From an uncultured Clostridium sp. (GTDB taxonomy: Bacteria; Bacillota; Clostridia; Clostridiales; Clostridiaceae), in assembly GCA_900548455.1 (NCBI GenBank), contig URKQ01000033.1:1-36436 (forward strand): a stretch of 36,436 nt of DNA, written 5' to 3'. The translations under genes and the position numbers were made by a program. The notes beneath the pieces were generated by a model that was not told the DNA's origin, did not search any database, and saw only the letters and a program-made list of their open reading frames with translations. Positions 7,888-15,347 of this stretch are shown here, piece by piece. How positions within the stretch are numbered: the first letter of the stretch is position 1; every line of letters starts with the position of its first letter.

Positions 7888-9108
7888 ATGAATAGAATTC
7901 ATAAGGAAATGATTAAATTATTATGTGCCTTTAATGAAAATAGGCAGATAGATCATTGTATGTTAAATCCTGAGGAATTAAAGAAATTATATGAAGAAGC
8001 GGAGGCTCATAAGTTAACAGCACTAATTTATACAGCTATGGGTAAAGATTATATAAATAAAATGGAATCTGAGCTATACAATAAATGGAAATATAGTGGT
8101 ATTAATACTGTTATTATACAAACTCAGAACATTAAGCATATACAGAAAGTTTTAACTAAGATTCAAAAAAGTGGAGTGAAAGTTATTGGACTGAAAGGGC
8201 TAGTGCTTAGAAATTTTTATAATAACCCACTGTTAAGAACTATGTGTGATATAGACATATTAATAGATAGTGAAGATTTAAATAAAGTAAGATTGATTTT
8301 AAATGATATAGGGTATGAAGAATATGAGAGTTTGTGTAAGCATCACATCAAGTTTATTCATTCTAGATTTTTACCAATTGAAGTTCACTGGACAATTTTA
8401 AAAGATAGTTTTTTGAATGAAGATCATTTACAAAAGGCAGAAGTTTGGGATGAAGCAGTGGAGGTATCTACTGGAGATTTTACGTTTTTATCTTTAGGGT
8501 GGACAGATTTAGCGGTATATTTACTTATTCATATGGCATCTCATATTCAAAGTTGTGGTTTTGGATTAAGACAATTATACGATTTTTATATTTTAGTTGA
8601 AGAAAAAAATACATCAATTGACTGGCAAGATGTTGCTAAACAATTACAATCATATAATCTTGGAATTTTTGCAGCTTATATTTTTCAGTGTTGTAACATA
8701 TTATTTAAATTAACCATACCTATAGAAATAGAAAAATTAAGTATCTCAGATAATTATATAGCAGAAAAAGTATTAGAAGAAATATTAACATCAGGAGTTT
8801 TTGGAGATAAAAATAATAAAATTATGTTATCTAATATACTATCTAATAAAGTAAGTCAAAAGTATGGTTCTAAAAAAGTTACTTTTTTAAAGGTTGTGAG
8901 AGTTATTTTACCAACAAAGTCTAAATTGGAGGAAAAGTATTCTTATATTAAAAAAAATAAACTTTTAATTCCCTTGGCATACTTACACTACATTTATGTA
9001 AGTTTTAATAAATATGGATTTAAAGCAAAAGATTTTTTTTGTTTTTTTATTAACGGAACTTCAAAGGTAAAAAAGAAAAAAAGATTACTAAAGGAATTGG
9101 AATTGTAA
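7888..9108 (+). CDS. PF14907-type nucleotidyltransferase, RiPP-cluster associated (PadeN-like)
   Basis: The product is 406 aa and begins nine bases after the kinase stop, with AAGGTGA before the ATG. Residues 98-124 read VKVIGLKGLVLR, then LLRTMCDIDILI: the GxKG, R and DxD (Asp121, Asp123) motifs of the uncharacterised nucleotidyltransferase family PF14907. A conserved-looking EVHWT follows near residue 168. Such genes occur as accessory genes in paeninodin-type lasso peptide clusters, and here the gene sits directly before a B2 peptidase and an HprK-like kinase. The nucleotide and acceptor are unknown. No membrane segment or signal peptide is evident. Confidence 0.75.
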   Translation: MNRIHKEMIKLLCAFNENRQIDHCMLNPEELKKLYEEAEAHKLTALIYTAMGKDYINKMESELYNKWKYSGINTVIIQTQNIKHIQKVLTKIQKSGVKVIGLKGLVLRNFYNNPLLRTMCDIDILIDSEDLNKVRLILNDIGYEEYESLCKHHIKFIHSRFLPIEVHWTILKDSFLNEDHLQKAEVWDEAVEVSTGDFTFLSLGWTDLAVYLLIHMASHIQSCGFGLRQLYDFYILVEEKNTSIDWQDVAKQLQSYNLGIFAAYIFQCCNILFKLTIPIEIEKLSISDNYIAEKVLEEILTSGVFGDKNNKIMLSNILSNKVSQKYGSKKVTFLKVVRVILPTKSKLEEKYSYIKKNKLLIPLAYLHYIYVSFNKYGFKAKDFFCFFINGTSKVKKKKRLLKELEL

Positions 9109-9143
9109 TATATATATTATTTGTTTTTATAAAGAGGTGTTTT

Positions 9144-9587
9144 ATGTCTTTTGTAAAAATTAAAAAATTTTTAAATTTAGATTTTAAGTATAAAATTATG
9201 TTTTTTGAGGCATTTTTTTATACGGCAATATATAGGATGTGTATAAAGTTGATACCATTTAAAAAGCTCAATAAATATATGGGAAAACTTAATGAGGAGT
9301 CAACTAACTGTATAAATATAAATAATTATAGGATAGCCAAACAAGTAGGGGTAGCCATATCAACGGTATCAAGATTCACTCCGTGGAAAAGCAAATGCTT
9401 AGTTCAAGCTTTGACTGCTCAAAAAATGATGAAAAAAAGAAAGATTTCTACTACTTTATATTTAGGAGTGAAAAAGGATGACGAGAATCAACTTATTGCT
9501 CATGCTTGGATAAGATGTGGAACATTTTATATTACAGGAGGAGCAATACGCCAAAGATATTCAGTTGTAGCTAAATATGCAGTTTAA
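9144..9587 (+). CDS. Lasso-peptide-type B2 leader peptidase (transglutaminase-like)
   Basis: The product is 147 aa, the usual size of stand-alone B2 proteins, with GAGGTG before the ATG. The family signature is clear: FTPWKSKCLVQALTAQKMM with the likely nucleophile Cys85, then a turn and TTLYLGV, then IAHAWIRCG with the catalytic His120, then YITGG. The third member of the Cys-His-Asp triad is not obvious at the position used in McjB (Gly132 lies 12 residues after the His). In known systems B2 removes the leader and works with a B1/RRE protein and a lasso cyclase. Neither partner is in this window. The probable substrate is the 92-aa peptide encoded 1.0 kb downstream. Confidence 0.85.
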   Translation: MSFVKIKKFLNLDFKYKIMFFEAFFYTAIYRMCIKLIPFKKLNKYMGKLNEESTNCININNYRIAKQVGVAISTVSRFTPWKSKCLVQALTAQKMMKKRKISTTLYLGVKKDDENQLIAHAWIRCGTFYITGGAIRQRYSVVAKYAV

Positions 9588-9614
9588 TACATTAATAGAG
9601 TTAGGGAGACAGTG

Positions 9615-10529
9615 GTGAATAAGTATTATTTTTATAAAATATATGACTTGATTTTAAGGTCTGAAATCATATTAGATGAATATGAAGAAATTAAAGTGGA
9701 TAGTGATATTAAGTATGATTTTCAAATACTATATGGAGTGGAAACATATGATATTATTAGGAAAAAGCAAAGAGGTATTAATCAAAATTTTTCATTAAGT
9801 TATATTTGGTTTTATGCTGAGAATATTGCTACTTATCAAATAATAGAAGGGAAAAAAATATTAGTTACCAAGGATAAAGATTGCGACCATGAAACTGTAA
9901 AGGCATATTTAATAGGCACATGTATGGGTTATATCCTTTTTCAAAAGAATATATTAGCAATTCATGGAGCTGTAGTATCCAATAAAGATAAAGCAAGTAT
10001 AATCATAGGAGATTCGGGATCAGGGAAATCCACTATTTCTATGTATTTGCAAAATAAAGGATATGGCTTTTTATCTGATGATATAGCTAGAATTTTTGAT
10101 GGAGATAAATTGTGTGTGTCATCGGGTTATCCAGGTCAAAGGTTATGTGAAGACACAATGGAAGAGTTAGATTTTAATATAAAACAATATAGAAAAGTAC
10201 ATTTACCAAATAAGAATAAATTTTTAATTCCAATTAAAGAAAACTTTATAGATAATAGGATTGAAGCTCGCTTTATTTTTGAGATTACTACTAAGAATTC
10301 AGGAGAAATAGAGTTTTTTCATGTTGAGGGAAAGGAAAAGTTGAATATTATTTTAAATAACATATATGGCATTAGTAGGCTTAAGTTTTTAAAGAAGGAT
10401 TCTAATTATTTTAAATCATGCATATCATTAGCTAGAGAGATTACTGTATATAAAATTGTAAGACCTATAAATAAAAATACATTAAGGGATGAAGCTAATT
10501 TTATTGACAAAGCATATGGGTTGAATTAA
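9615..10529 (+). CDS. HPr-kinase-like protein of RiPP cluster (PadeK/ThcoK-like)
   Basis: The product is 304 aa from GTG 9615; GGGAG lies six bases before it (a GTG one codon earlier is too close). The C-terminal half has the HprK fold markers: AIHGAVV (His near 117), P-loop GDSGSGKST (~132-140), LSDD (~153-156) and the later SGYPGQRL. The N-terminal ~100 residues are variable. HprK-like kinases in paeninodin-type lasso clusters phosphorylate the C-terminal Ser of the precursor, so this enzyme may modify a Ser or Thr of the neighbouring peptide. No HPr or PTS gene is near, which argues against true HprK. It is probably cotranscribed with the B2 gene (27-bp gap). Confidence 0.8.
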   Translation: MNKYYFYKIYDLILRSEIILDEYEEIKVDSDIKYDFQILYGVETYDIIRKKQRGINQNFSLSYIWFYAENIATYQIIEGKKILVTKDKDCDHETVKAYLIGTCMGYILFQKNILAIHGAVVSNKDKASIIIGDSGSGKSTISMYLQNKGYGFLSDDIARIFDGDKLCVSSGYPGQRLCEDTMEELDFNIKQYRKVHLPNKNKFLIPIKENFIDNRIEARFIFEITTKNSGEIEFFHVEGKEKLNIILNNIYGISRLKFLKKDSNYFKSCISLAREITVYKIVRPINKNTLRDEANFIDKAYGLN

Positions 10530-10564
10530 AGATTTTTAATTGTACCAGGTATATTTTGTGTTGG

Positions 10565-10597
10565 TTGACTAATAAATAATTATTTTCATTATTTATT
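10565..10597 (+). promoter_or_regulatory. TTGACT plus inverted repeat before the Cys-rich peptide gene
   Basis: TTGACT (10565-10570) is followed directly by a 10-bp inverted repeat, AATAAATAAT (10571-10580) and ATTATTTATT (10588-10597), ending 27 bases before the ATG. It could be a separate promoter with an operator, or an mRNA hairpin raising expression of the last gene. No good -10 at standard spacing is seen, so the role is open. Confidence 0.3.
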
Positions 10598-10624
10598 ATA
10601 AAGAAGTGAAAGGAGACGTGAAAT

Positions 10625-10903
10625 ATGAAAAAATGGGAAGGCCCTCAGTTACAAGATCTGAGTGTTGCAAATACTAGTGATGATGGAAAATGCCCTTTTG
10701 AAGAACAAGCTAAAGCTGAAGCACCAGGAGGAGGGGATGTTTCACCGATGACACTTTTTCCTATATATGTATGGGGAGATGGGAAAATTGGATGTACTTA
10801 TTGGAATTGTGAAAAACATGGGTGTGAACATCCTTGTTATGGTAACCCATGTATGTTTTGGCCATGCCCTCCAGTTGGAGGATGTCCAGATCCTAGCAAA
10901 TAA
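10625..10903 (+). CDS. Cys-rich precursor peptide with lasso-type leader, candidate novel RiPP
   Basis: The product is 92 aa with a strong AGGAG nine bases before the ATG. The N-terminus MKKWEGPQLQDLSVANT fits the paeninodin-type leader pattern (aromatic-x2-P-x-L, then a Thr where B2 cleaves near Thr-x). If cut after Thr17-Ser18, a 74-residue product remains, far longer than any lasso peptide. It holds eight Cys (23, 57, 62, 67, 71, 76, 81, 87); the last seven are spaced C-x4-C-x4-C-x3-C-x4-C-x4-C-x5-C among aromatic, Pro and Gly residues, and a GGG follows Pro34. The end is DPSK, with Ser91 penultimate. No radical SAM or lanthionine synthetase is nearby. It could be a disulfide-rich or metal-binding secreted peptide. 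Leader similarity is seen; function is not known. Confidence 0.7.
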   Translation: MKKWEGPQLQDLSVANTSDDGKCPFEEQAKAEAPGGGDVSPMTLFPIYVWGDGKIGCTYWNCEKHGCEHPCYGNPCMFWPCPPVGGCPDPSK

Positions 10904-10942
10904 ATTTGTTAGTTAATTTTTAAAAATTCAATAAGTAATTTT

Positions 10943-10987
10943 ATACACCCTATTACTAATATAATCAGTAATAGGGTGTATTTTTTA
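10943..10987. terminator. Bidirectional terminator between the peptide gene and the ABC transporter
   Basis: ATACACCCTATTACT (10943-10957) pairs perfectly with AGTAATAGGGTGTAT (10967-10981), with T after it on the plus strand and a weaker T-rich tract on the minus strand. It serves both convergent units. Confidence 0.9.
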
Positions 10988-12736
10988 ATTAATAGCTGAT
11001 TCTAAGTTTGACTTGTAATCAACTTCTGATAAAATGCCATTACTTAGCTTATAAACAGAATTGCATATTGTAAGTGCTGATTGCCGATGAGTAATGATTA
11101 TACAAGTTGGATTATGTTTTAAATTTTTTATGGTAAAAAGAATTTTTCTTTCTGTATTTACATCTAAAGAAGAAGTAACTTCATCTAAAATAAGTATGGG
11201 TTTTTTTCTTAGAAGTGCTCTTGCAATAGCAATTCGTTGAGCTTGTCCTTCAGAAATACCTATACCTTTTTCACCTAAGCTAGTATTAATACCGTCTTTT
11301 AATGATGAAATAAATTCTTCGGAACAGGAATCTTTGAGAGCTTGCATAATATCTTCCCTAGTAGCATCTGGATTTCCATACATTAAGTTATCTAAGATAG
11401 GGCCTGAGAATAAGGTATTACCTTGAGGCACATAGGAAATTAGTTTTCGATGTTCCCTATTTAATAGCTCATTATTAATTTTAATGGTTCCTTCATCACA
11501 ATATATTAAAGATAATAATAATCTAATTAATGTTGTTTTGCCTTCTCCAGAAGATCCCACCAAGCCAATAATCTCACCAGAATTTATAGTGAAATTAAGA
11601 TTTTTTATTATAGGAGTTTCTTTTTTATATCCAAAAGATACATTATTAAAAGTAATTGCGTGTGGTGAAAACATTTCTTTTGAAGGTAAAAGAAATAATT
11701 TTTCTTTTGGTAGATTTTCTAACTCTATTAACCTTTCAGCAGCAGCAATACAACCAACAAAACTAGGAAATAAATGAGCTAAAGAAGAAAGTGGGCCTTG
11801 TACATTATTGTATAGCTGTAACATTGCTGTAAATGTGCCATAGGTGCTTGTACCATTAGATATATTAATTGCTCCCCAGCAAAATATAATGAAGTAAACT
11901 AGTGTTGAAGAAAAATTTAGTGATAATCCTGACGCTATACTAAGTTTTACATTTTTCATTGCCAAATCATATTGTTTTTTTTGAATGGATTTTAATTTTT
12001 CTATATTATTTTCTTCCATGCAAAAGGTTTTTACAATCATTAGATTTTGTAATGTTTCTTGCATGAAGGATTTATATTTTATGGTTTCTTCTTGAATTAA
12101 TTTATATAGAGATTTTAATTTGCTTCCAAACAATTTGCTAATAACTATTAGAATTGGACCCATAATAATTGCAGCTACGGCTATAGAAGGAGCAAAATAT
12201 ATCAAGGTCGATACCGATGCAATAAAAGTTATAAGTAATGAAACTAAGTTAGGTAATGTATTAAGAATTGTAGATGAAATTGTACTTACATCAGAGTTTA
12301 TTCTAGTTAGCAAACTTACACTATGAAATCTTGAGAGAGAAAGCCAATCGCTATATGAAATATGCTCGTATATTTTAAGTTGTAAATTATGATTAAAATT
12401 ATTTGTAGTTTTTGTACTCATCATTGAAGTAAAGGGTGAAAGTATCATTTTGCCTAGCATTATTGTGGCCATAACTATTAACCATTTTATAACGCCGCTT
12501 GTATTATGAGATATAGCACAGTCAATAAGAGATTTAGAAACAAGGGCATTATATACACCTATTAAAGCAAGAAAAGAATTTATGATTGTTATAGTTATCA
12601 TGTATGGAATGATTGGTTTTGAAAGTTTTAAAATCCACCTAACTGTTAATTTAAGTGAGTTAATATCGTTTTTAGATTGAATATTTAAAGATTTTCTTAT
12701 TTTTTCTATAAAAGAATATTTTTTTTTAAATACCAT
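10985..12736 (-). CDS. ABC exporter, fused permease and ATPase (lasso D-type peptide exporter)
   Basis: The product is 583 aa: an N-terminal exporter domain with about six membrane segments (first near 42-65, others near 83-100, 160-200 and 270-290) and a C-terminal ATPase with Walker A GSSGEGKTT (394-402), SEGQAQR signature (495-501, Glu in place of the second residue of SGGQ) and Walker B LILDE (515-519). There is no N-terminal C39 peptidase, so leader removal must be done by another protein, fitting the B2 peptidase opposite. AAGGAG lies seven bases before the ATG. It is the second gene of a minus-strand unit after a 63-aa peptide gene, convergent with the precursor. Export of, or immunity to, the Cys-rich peptide is the likely job. 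Confidence 0.85.
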   Translation of the reverse strand: MVFKKKYSFIEKIRKSLNIQSKNDINSLKLTVRWILKLSKPIIPYMITITIINSFLALIGVYNALVSKSLIDCAISHNTSGVIKWLIVMATIMLGKMILSPFTSMMSTKTTNNFNHNLQLKIYEHISYSDWLSLSRFHSVSLLTRINSDVSTISSTILNTLPNLVSLLITFIASVSTLIYFAPSIAVAAIIMGPILIVISKLFGSKLKSLYKLIQEETIKYKSFMQETLQNLMIVKTFCMEENNIEKLKSIQKKQYDLAMKNVKLSIASGLSLNFSSTLVYFIIFCWGAINISNGTSTYGTFTAMLQLYNNVQGPLSSLAHLFPSFVGCIAAAERLIELENLPKEKLFLLPSKEMFSPHAITFNNVSFGYKKETPIIKNLNFTINSGEIIGLVGSSGEGKTTLIRLLLSLIYCDEGTIKINNELLNREHRKLISYVPQGNTLFSGPILDNLMYGNPDATREDIMQALKDSCSEEFISSLKDGINTSLGEKGIGISEGQAQRIAIARALLRKKPILILDEVTSSLDVNTERKILFTIKNLKHNPTCIIITHRQSALTICNSVYKLSNGILSEVDYKSNLESAIN

Positions 12737-12814
12737 TATATTACTCCTTATAAAACAAAATATAAATTGTAATATAATGGTAACATACTAGGAAATAAAT
12801 TACAAATAATACCA

Positions 12815-13006
12815 CTAAGATTTATTCTGATTGTCATTAGATTTATTTTCTTTAGGATAATATTTTTTAAAAGCAGTTTCATAATCTACAGGCTCATCAT
12901 AGGTTTCATCCATGGTTGAATTATCACTTACTTCTTCACTTTTATCAATTAAGTTATACATTACTATAGAAGGTGAGTTATTATATTTCACATCACTTTT
13001 TATCAT
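12815..13006 (-). CDS. Small acidic peptide gene upstream of the ABC exporter, unknown function
   Basis: The product is 63 aa, starting MIKSDVKYNNSPSIVMYNL and rich in Asp, Glu, Asn and Lys; it has no Cys and no membrane segment. AAGGAG sits seven bases before the ATG, so it is probably translated. The exporter follows after 78 bp on the same strand. The family is not recognised. Its N-terminus (Tyr, then Pro-x-Ile) loosely recalls an RRE-bound leader and it ends in Ser, the residue phosphorylated in paeninodin, so a second precursor is conceivable. An accessory or immunity peptide is equally possible. Confidence 0.55.
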   Translation of the reverse strand: MIKSDVKYNNSPSIVMYNLIDKSEEVSDNSTMDETYDEPVDYETAFKKYYPKENKSNDNQNKS

Positions 13007-13095
13007 TTCAAAATCTCCTTTTGATTTTAGTATGTCTTAAATAGATAAATTTAAACTTATAGTATTTTGTAAGATATGGATGTATTTCTTGTTGT

Positions 13096-13126
13096 TTGAA
13101 AACGATTTGTAATTAAATTTTATAAA
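13096..13126 (+). promoter_or_regulatory. Possible sigma-A promoter of the DUF1846 gene
   Basis: TTGAAA (13096-13101) and TATAAA (13121-13126) are separated by 19 bases, slightly long. The start codon is about 100 bases downstream. Confidence 0.35.
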
Positions 13127-13227
13127 TAAATAGTTTTCTATAAGTGATTTTTGTGTAATAATAAGTAGGGTATGTAAGTTGCATTAATTGTAACCTGTAT
13201 ATTTACAAGAAGACGAGGTGTAAAAAT

Positions 13228-14739
13228 ATGAAGATTGGATTTGATCATGAAAAGTATCTTGAAGAGCAATCAAAGTACATATTAGAAAGAGTTAATAATT
13301 ACGATAAGTTATATTTAGAGTTTGGAGGGAAACTGCTATTTGATATGCATGCAAGTAGAGTTTTACCTGGTTTTGATGAAAATGCAAAAATTAAATTATT
13401 GCATAAACTTAGAGAAAAAGCAGAAATAATTATCTGTGTTTATGCTGGCGATATAGAAAGAAATAAAATTAGAGGTGACTTTGGAATAACCTATGACATG
13501 GATGTTTTAAGGTTAATTGACGATTTAAGAGGTTATGATTTACAAGTAAATAGTGTTGTCATAACAAGATACGATGGTCAGCCTGCAACAAATATTTTTA
13601 TAAACAAATTAGAACGAAGAGGTATAAAAGTTTATAAACATGGTCCAATTAAAGGATATCCAACTGACGTTGAGGCTATAGTTAGTGATGAAGGATATGG
13701 TAGTAATCCATATATTGAGACAACAAAACCAATAGTAGTCGTTACAGCTCCAGGACCTGGTAGTGGAAAGTTAGCAACTTGTTTAAATCAATTGTACCAT
13801 GAAAATAAAAGGGGAAATGTTGCAGGGTATTCTAAGTTTGAAACATTCCCAGTGTGGAATGTACCACTAAAACATCCTCTTAACATTGCATATGAAGCAG
13901 CAACTGTTGATTTAAAAGATGTAAATATGATTGATTCTTTTCATTTTGATGCCTATGGAAAAGTTGCAGTAAACTATAATAGAGATGTAGAAATGTTTCC
14001 TGTAGTAAAGAGAATAATAGAAAAAATTACAGGAAAAGAGTCTGTATATAAAAGTCCAACAGACATGGGAGTTAACAGAGTTGGGTTTGGAATAATAGAT
14101 GACGATGTAGTGAAGGAAGCATCTATACAAGAGATAATTAGAAGATATTTTAAAACTAGTGTTGACTACAAAAAAGGTTATGTTGATGCGGAAGTCTTTA
14201 AAACCATGAAGATAATTATGGAATCTTTAAACTTAAAGCCTGAAGATAGAAAATGTGTATTACCTGCAAGAGAATATTCAGCAAAACTAAGAGAAAGTTC
14301 TTCAAATAAAAATGATGTATGTCCAGTTTTAGCCATAGAGCTAGAAGATGGAAAGATTTTAACAGGTAGAACATCAAAATTAATGGATGCCTCTGCAGCT
14401 CTTTTATTAAATTCAGTAAAACATTTAGCAAATATTTCTGATGAAATACATTTGATTTCTCCAGTAATATTAAAGCCTATTATGGATTTAAAAAAGAAGA
14501 CCTTTAGTGCAAATCATACTGTATTAAGTTCTGAAGAAATTTTAATTGCACTAAGTATTTGTGCAGCTACAAATCCTACTGCACAGGTAGCTCTTGATAA
14601 ATTATCTCAGTTGAAAGGATGCCAAGTTCATTCAACAACTATTTTAAGTACTAGTGAAGAACAAGTGTTTAGAAAATTAGGTATTGATGTAACTTGTGAT
14701 CCAGAATATGCATCAGAAATGTTATTTTATAACTTATAA
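13228..14739 (+). CDS. DUF1846 (UPF0371) family protein
   Basis: The product is 503 aa, the normal size for this Firmicutes family, which is recognised by its start (KIGFDHEKYLEEQSKYILER), LEFGGKLLFDMHASRVLPGF and the central VVVTAPGPGSGKLATCLNQL. That Gly-rich loop, near residue 180, resembles a nucleotide-binding loop. No membrane segment or signal is present. GAGGTG precedes the ATG. The gene stands alone between its own terminator and the minus-strand RiPP exporter unit. The biochemical role of the family is not established, so none is given. Confidence 0.9.
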   Translation: MKIGFDHEKYLEEQSKYILERVNNYDKLYLEFGGKLLFDMHASRVLPGFDENAKIKLLHKLREKAEIIICVYAGDIERNKIRGDFGITYDMDVLRLIDDLRGYDLQVNSVVITRYDGQPATNIFINKLERRGIKVYKHGPIKGYPTDVEAIVSDEGYGSNPYIETTKPIVVVTAPGPGSGKLATCLNQLYHENKRGNVAGYSKFETFPVWNVPLKHPLNIAYEAATVDLKDVNMIDSFHFDAYGKVAVNYNRDVEMFPVVKRIIEKITGKESVYKSPTDMGVNRVGFGIIDDDVVKEASIQEIIRRYFKTSVDYKKGYVDAEVFKTMKIIMESLNLKPEDRKCVLPAREYSAKLRESSSNKNDVCPVLAIELEDGKILTGRTSKLMDASAALLLNSVKHLANISDEIHLISPVILKPIMDLKKKTFSANHTVLSSEEILIALSICAATNPTAQVALDKLSQLKGCQVHSTTILSTSEEQVFRKLGIDVTCDPEYASEMLFYNL

Positions 14740-14750
14740 TTATATATGAT

Positions 14751-14770
14751 GGCTCTGTAGTAAATATAGA
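14751..14770 (+). repeat. Dispersed GGCTCTGTA repeat, copy C
   Basis: GGCTCTGTAGTAAATATAGA begins 12 bases after the DUF1846 stop. It matches copies A and D except for a one-base gap. Confidence 0.55.
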
Positions 14771-14782
14771 ACAAATAAGATA

Positions 14783-14820
14783 AGGTGTTAAAGAAGAAAT
14801 TTCTTTAACACCTGTTATTT
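14783..14820 (+). terminator. Intrinsic terminator after the DUF1846 gene
   Basis: AGGTGTTAAAGAA (14783-14795) pairs perfectly with TTCTTTAACACCT (14801-14813), with a T-rich tract after it. It may also stop the convergent small gene, though the minus-strand T tract is weaker. Confidence 0.85.
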
Positions 14821-14826
14821 TTATAT

Positions 14827-15093
14827 TTAATATTTTTCTACTTCATTAAAATATTTTGTAGCTAATTCACTTATTGTGATGAGATAAATTAGCGTAGTAT
14901 TACCAATATTAAAGGTATCTGCAATCAATATTGCATCGTATAGGGTAGTATATTTTATGAAGCATTTTATCTGTAAATTAAATAAAAGCGATATAACTTC
15001 TTCAGTCATAGGATAATTAAAAGTCTTGCTTTTAATTGTTTTATTATGAGAAGAAGTCTTTTTATTAGAGTTTTTAATCTTCACTTCACTCAT
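14827..15093 (-). CDS. Small hypothetical protein
   Basis: The product is 88 aa. The first ~25 residues are polar and Lys/Ser/Asn-rich (MSEVKIKNSNKKTSSHNKTI); the rest is a mixed hydrophobic domain (MTEEVISLLFNLQIKCFIKY) with predicted helices and no clear membrane span. GAGGT eight bases before the ATG makes translation plausible. It is a single gene convergent with the DUF1846 gene and divergent from the asparaginase. The family is not recognised. Confidence 0.5.
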   Translation of the reverse strand: MSEVKIKNSNKKTSSHNKTIKSKTFNYPMTEEVISLLFNLQIKCFIKYTTLYDAILIADTFNIGNTTLIYLITISELATKYFNEVEKY

Positions 15094-15347
15094 AATTACT
15101 ACCTCAATTATTAAATTTTATATCATGAAATTGCTTTTATTGGGATATATAAATAGTATATGAAAAAAAATATTATTTGTACGTATGTAATTATTTATGA
15201 TAGATAAGTTGCAATAAATACTGTTCACTTTAGCGTATATATAAGAATTTGATGAAAAATTAAACACATGAATAAATGACAGAATATAAAAAATAATATA
15301 AAATCTAATTAATGATATAAATTTATGATGATAAAAGGAGTGTTATT

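Noticed and set aside
10625..10903. Calling the Cys-rich peptide a lasso peptide precursor because B2 and HprK-like genes are near
   Set aside because: The predicted core is about 74 residues, starts with Asp rather than Gly, Ala, Ser or Cys, and no cyclase is encoded; only the leader is lasso-like.
13007..13227. Possible riboswitch or T-box leader before the DUF1846 gene
   Set aside because: No T-box, conserved riboswitch core or terminator hairpin can be recognised in it.
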